NCBI RefSeq assembly: GCF_963583255.1 | Contig: NC_084809.1 | Coordinates: 5,565,501 to 5,629,500 of the forward strand | From: Pyrus communis | Lineage: Eukaryota; Streptophyta; Magnoliopsida; Rosales; Rosaceae | Direction: 5' to 3' | Length of the DNA stretch: 64,000 bases | Shown: positions 61,988 through 64,000 of the stretch, in pieces | Layout: each line of letters begins with the position of its first letter | Position numbering within the stretch: position 1 is the stretch's first letter | The notes under the pieces: model-generated | Told to the model about the DNA's origin: nothing | Databases searched by the model: none | What the model saw: the letters and a program-made list of their open reading frames with translations, nothing else | Made by a program: the position numbers and the translations under genes

Positions 61988-63456
61988 TCAATTAAGACTC
62001 TAGCAAAACAACCAAGAATGTTCAACGTACCCATAATCAAGTCTGGGTTGTTCTGAGCGTCCTGCAGAGAAATATTGTGAAGACGCCCCTGTCCCTGCTG
62101 ACGCCCGCCGCGACCTCTGCTCGCCTGAACGCCGCGTCCTTGCGCACCACGCCCCTGACTGGGCTGGCCTGACTGTCTCGAAGATCCTGCACTGCTAGTG
62201 GCAATCTCTCCCTGTTGATACTGTCCTCCCTGGTACCACTGAGAACCACCTGCTGGAGCTGGAGGATACGGCATATAGCCGCCTGAATACTGGGGATAGC
62301 CACCCTGGGGATAGGGATCCTGAGGGTACTGATACTGCCCCGGAGCATAATGGACAGCATCACCCTGATAGTGGTAAGCACCACCTCGACCCGTCTGGCC
62401 GTAGCTACTAGTACCCTGAATCTGCTGAAGTGGTGCAGGTGGCGGCATAAAGGTCTGCTGTGGTTTCTGCTGCTGCTGACCCTGGGGACAATTCGTCGCT
62501 CTATGTCCCACCTGTCCACATGTGAAGCAACCGTTGCTACCACGTCTACACTCACCAAAATGCCGGTTATTACACCTACGACAAACTGGGGCTCTGCCTC
62601 GCCCACCATCGCCCTGCCTCTGGCCTCTAGCGCCACCAGCAAATCTACCTCCACGACCCTGTCCAGTGGCACTAAAGCCACCACTCGAAGAACTAGAACT
62701 AGCTCCACCTCTCTTGAAGTTCTGAGTCTGACGGGGCCCGAGCGATGCCTGACCTTTGCCTTTGTCATCCTTCTTCTGGTTGTTGTCCTTCTCTTCATCA
62801 GTATCGCTCGACATATTCTCGGAGTCCTCGATCCTCAACAGTATCTCATAGAAGTCCCGGTAAGTCTCGCTGTGGACCGTAGACGCCATAGAACGCCACT
62901 TCTTCCTGGTGCCCAGACGGAAAAGAAGGAGCATCTCCGCCGGATTACCAGCGACATCAGGGTGATAACGGGACAAGTCCGTAAACTTACGGTAGTACTC
63001 ATTCGCTGACATCTTCCGCTGTTTCAGTTCGGAAAACTCCTGTTTCTTACGGTCAATATACTCAGGGGGCACATACCATCTCCTAAACAACCCCGTAAAA
63101 ACATTCCAATCAATCCTCTGATCCGGAGTCAACCTACGAAGCTCCTGCTCCCACCAAGCTGCCGACTCCGTATCTAGAAACCAAGCGGTCGTCTCGACCC
63201 ACCTCTCCATAGGCAAGTTCCCCTGATTATGCAGCACCCGGAAAGTCTTCTCTATGTGTTCTAGCCAGCGCTCTGCGCTCTCGGGCCCCTCACTGCCCTT
63301 AAACTTATCCAACTTCAGATTGTACATGGTCTCCAGAGGAGTCCTCTGGGGAGGGCGCATCACTGCCTGAAGGGCTATAGCAAACGCTTCCCCCAACTGA
63401 GTAATATCGGGGAAACTAGGCTCAGAAGAGCGACGGGGTTCCCGACGAGGCGGCAT
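61906..63456 (-). CDS. gag and start of protease of the Ty3/gypsy element
   Basis: The minus-strand frame is read from MPPRREPRR; an upstream in-frame ATG at 63495 is less typical. It contains the capsid-like retrotransposon gag domain (ERWLEHIEKTFRVL, AAWWEQELRR, FRRWYVPPEYIDRKKQEF) and a Gly/Arg-rich linker. A zinc knuckle CFTCGQVGHRATNC and a long Gln/Pro/Tyr/Gly-rich stretch follow. Near the end is the protease active-site region LIDCGATHSVIS, where Cys takes the place of the usual Ser/Thr after Asp. The frame then stops at 61906 because of a shift of one base near 61915, relative to the rest of the protease, which continues in the frame ending at 61706. The nucleocapsid and capsid parts themselves look intact. 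Confidence 0.9.
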   Translation of the reverse strand: MPPRREPRRSSEPSFPDITQLGEAFAIALQAVMRPPQRTPLETMYNLKLDKFKGSEGPESAERWLEHIEKTFRVLHNQGNLPMERWVETTAWFLDTESAAWWEQELRRLTPDQRIDWNVFTGLFRRWYVPPEYIDRKKQEFSELKQRKMSANEYYRKFTDLSRYHPDVAGNPAEMLLLFRLGTRKKWRSMASTVHSETYRDFYEILLRIEDSENMSSDTDEEKDNNQKKDDKGKGQASLGPRQTQNFKRGGASSSSSSGGFSATGQGRGGRFAGGARGQRQGDGGRGRAPVCRRCNNRHFGECRRGSNGCFTCGQVGHRATNCPQGQQQQKPQQTFMPPPAPLQQIQGTSSYGQTGRGGAYHYQGDAVHYAPGQYQYPQDPYPQGGYPQYSGGYMPYPPAPAGGSQWYQGGQYQQGEIATSSAGSSRQSGQPSQGRGAQGRGVQASRGRGGRQQGQGRLHNISLQDAQNNPDLIMGTLNILGCFARVLIDCGATHSVISHTFAQVTQPRPTPLGMI

Positions 63457-63520
63457 AGTTCTGACAGAAGACACCAAAGTTATTAGAATACTCACAAGTA
63501 CACAGGACTGCCAAACCTAG

Positions 63521-63532
63521 GCTCTGATACCA
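63521..63532 (-). other. Primer-binding site of the Ty3/gypsy element
   Basis: TGGTATCAGAGC on the minus strand, complementary to the 3' end of initiator tRNA-Met, three bases inside the 5' LTR. Confidence 0.9.
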
Positions 63533-63535
63533 AAC

Positions 63536-64000
63536 TGACACACCCCGACCGAGGTCGGAGCGTGCTGGCCGTCACACAAAGGTGACGTAGCCATGTGCAC
63601 GTGCGGAAGCTAGTAAAGTAGTAATATAAAAGTACGAATAATTCAAAACTAGCATACAAGGTACTAAAATAAGTGCTAGTAAGTGATATACAAAATCAGA
63701 GCAGGTCTAAAGCAGTCCAAACAAAACGATAACAGTAGTACGCCCGAAGGCGACCCTACAATGGGGAGTGTCTGTCAGAACGCCGGAAAGCCCTCAAAGG
63801 AAACCACCGCAACGGCTAAGCAACTAGAACCTGGAGGGGCGCAAAACAAAAGCGTGAGTGGGCAAAAACAAAGCTCTTTGAAAACCATTTAGCAAAATAC
63901 ATTATAACCCCTCGCCGTAAAACCTGTATACTTCCCAGAAAAATAAACATATATACGTATATATAGATATGCCAAACATGCTCAAGGGTATGCTAATCAT
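63536..64000 (-). repeat. 5' LTR of the Ty3/gypsy element (partial)
   Basis: Only 465 of about 2,234 bases lie in the window. Compared with 56347-56810 it shows one T/C difference (56559 against about 63748) and one extra G (about 63861). The other end and the matching 5-base target duplication are beyond the window. Confidence 0.92.

Larger units (their letters stand above)
56347..64000 (-). mobile_element. Ty3/gypsy LTR retrotransposon (chromovirus, Tekay/Del-like), cut by the window edge
   Basis: The element lies on the minus strand. Its 3' LTR is 56347-58580 and its 5' LTR starts at 63536 and leaves the window. The LTRs begin TGACATCCCG and end GGGGTGTGTCA in coding sense. A primer-binding site complementary to initiator tRNA-Met (TGGTATCAGAGC) sits three bases inside the 5' LTR, and a purine tract (AAGGTGGGAAGG) precedes the 3' LTR. 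Over the 465 bases visible in both, the LTRs differ by one substitution and one single-base indel, so insertion was recent. The left 5-base flank is CCTAC. The order gag, protease, RT, RNase H, integrase and a C-terminal chromo-like segment fits chromoviruses. The coding region carries several breaks (separate entries). Confidence 0.95.

Noticed and set aside
62037..62798. Long Arg/Val-rich minus-strand frame overlapping gag
   Set aside because: It is an out-of-frame reading of the Gly/Arg-rich gag linker; the composition reflects the repeats, not a protein.

Overview
This window is eukaryotic nuclear DNA from a flowering plant. Genes are split into many short exons with GT-AG introns, intergenic DNA is AT-rich, and plant-specific families are present (CONSTANS-like B-box/CCT protein, class III peroxidases, APO protein, P/U-type cyclin). 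The repeats (TRIM-like direct repeats, a short TIR element with TTA duplications, a tRNA-derived SINE, a chromovirus LTR retrotransposon) would fit a woody eudicot such as a Rosaceae species, but that placement is an inference.

Layout. 0.5-6 kb: a B-box microprotein gene (+) converging on a four-exon CONSTANS-like gene (-). 6-10.4 kb: mostly non-genic, with a TRIM-like element and one small secreted-peptide gene. 10.4-16.1 kb: an EXS-domain membrane protein in 13 coding exons, with a SINE in its 5' leader intron. 16.7-17.7 kb: a U/P-type cyclin. 20.3-23.4 kb: PEX22. 25-28.8 kb: the SET-domain protein ATXR2. 29.4-34.3 kb (-): a CCCH zinc-finger protein, head-to-head across 173 bp with a TraB-family gene (34.5-37.3 kb, +). 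38.4-39.1 kb (-): two box C/D snoRNAs behind a TATA/telo-box promoter, not part of any protein gene. 39.7-47.3 kb (-): two class III peroxidase genes in tandem, separated by a short TIR element and a complete Pack-MULE with a captured, broken beta-propeller gene. 49.3-51.5 kb (-): an APO4-like gene with a frameshift. 51.6-56.3 kb: relics, including a fold-back element with about 190-bp terminal inverted repeats. 56.3 kb to the window edge: a Ty3/gypsy (Tekay/Del-like) LTR retrotransposon on the minus strand with near-identical LTRs but a defective gag-pol. Its second LTR runs off the window.

Exon boundaries were read by eye from splice sites and phase. Nearly all the intron-containing genes close to a whole number of codons (EXS 473 aa, cyclin 237, PEX22 272, ATXR2 477, CCCH 443, TraB 404, peroxidases 326 and 327, CONSTANS-like 459), which supports the models. 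Three introns in three different genes use GC donors.

The genes do not form one pathway. The best leads are the snoRNA pair, whose four guide segments match 25S rRNA as I recall it; the Pack-MULE with perfect 9-bp duplications; the microprotein/CONSTANS-like neighbour pair; and the very young but multiply broken retrotransposon. Functional statements come from family resemblance and were not checked against any database.
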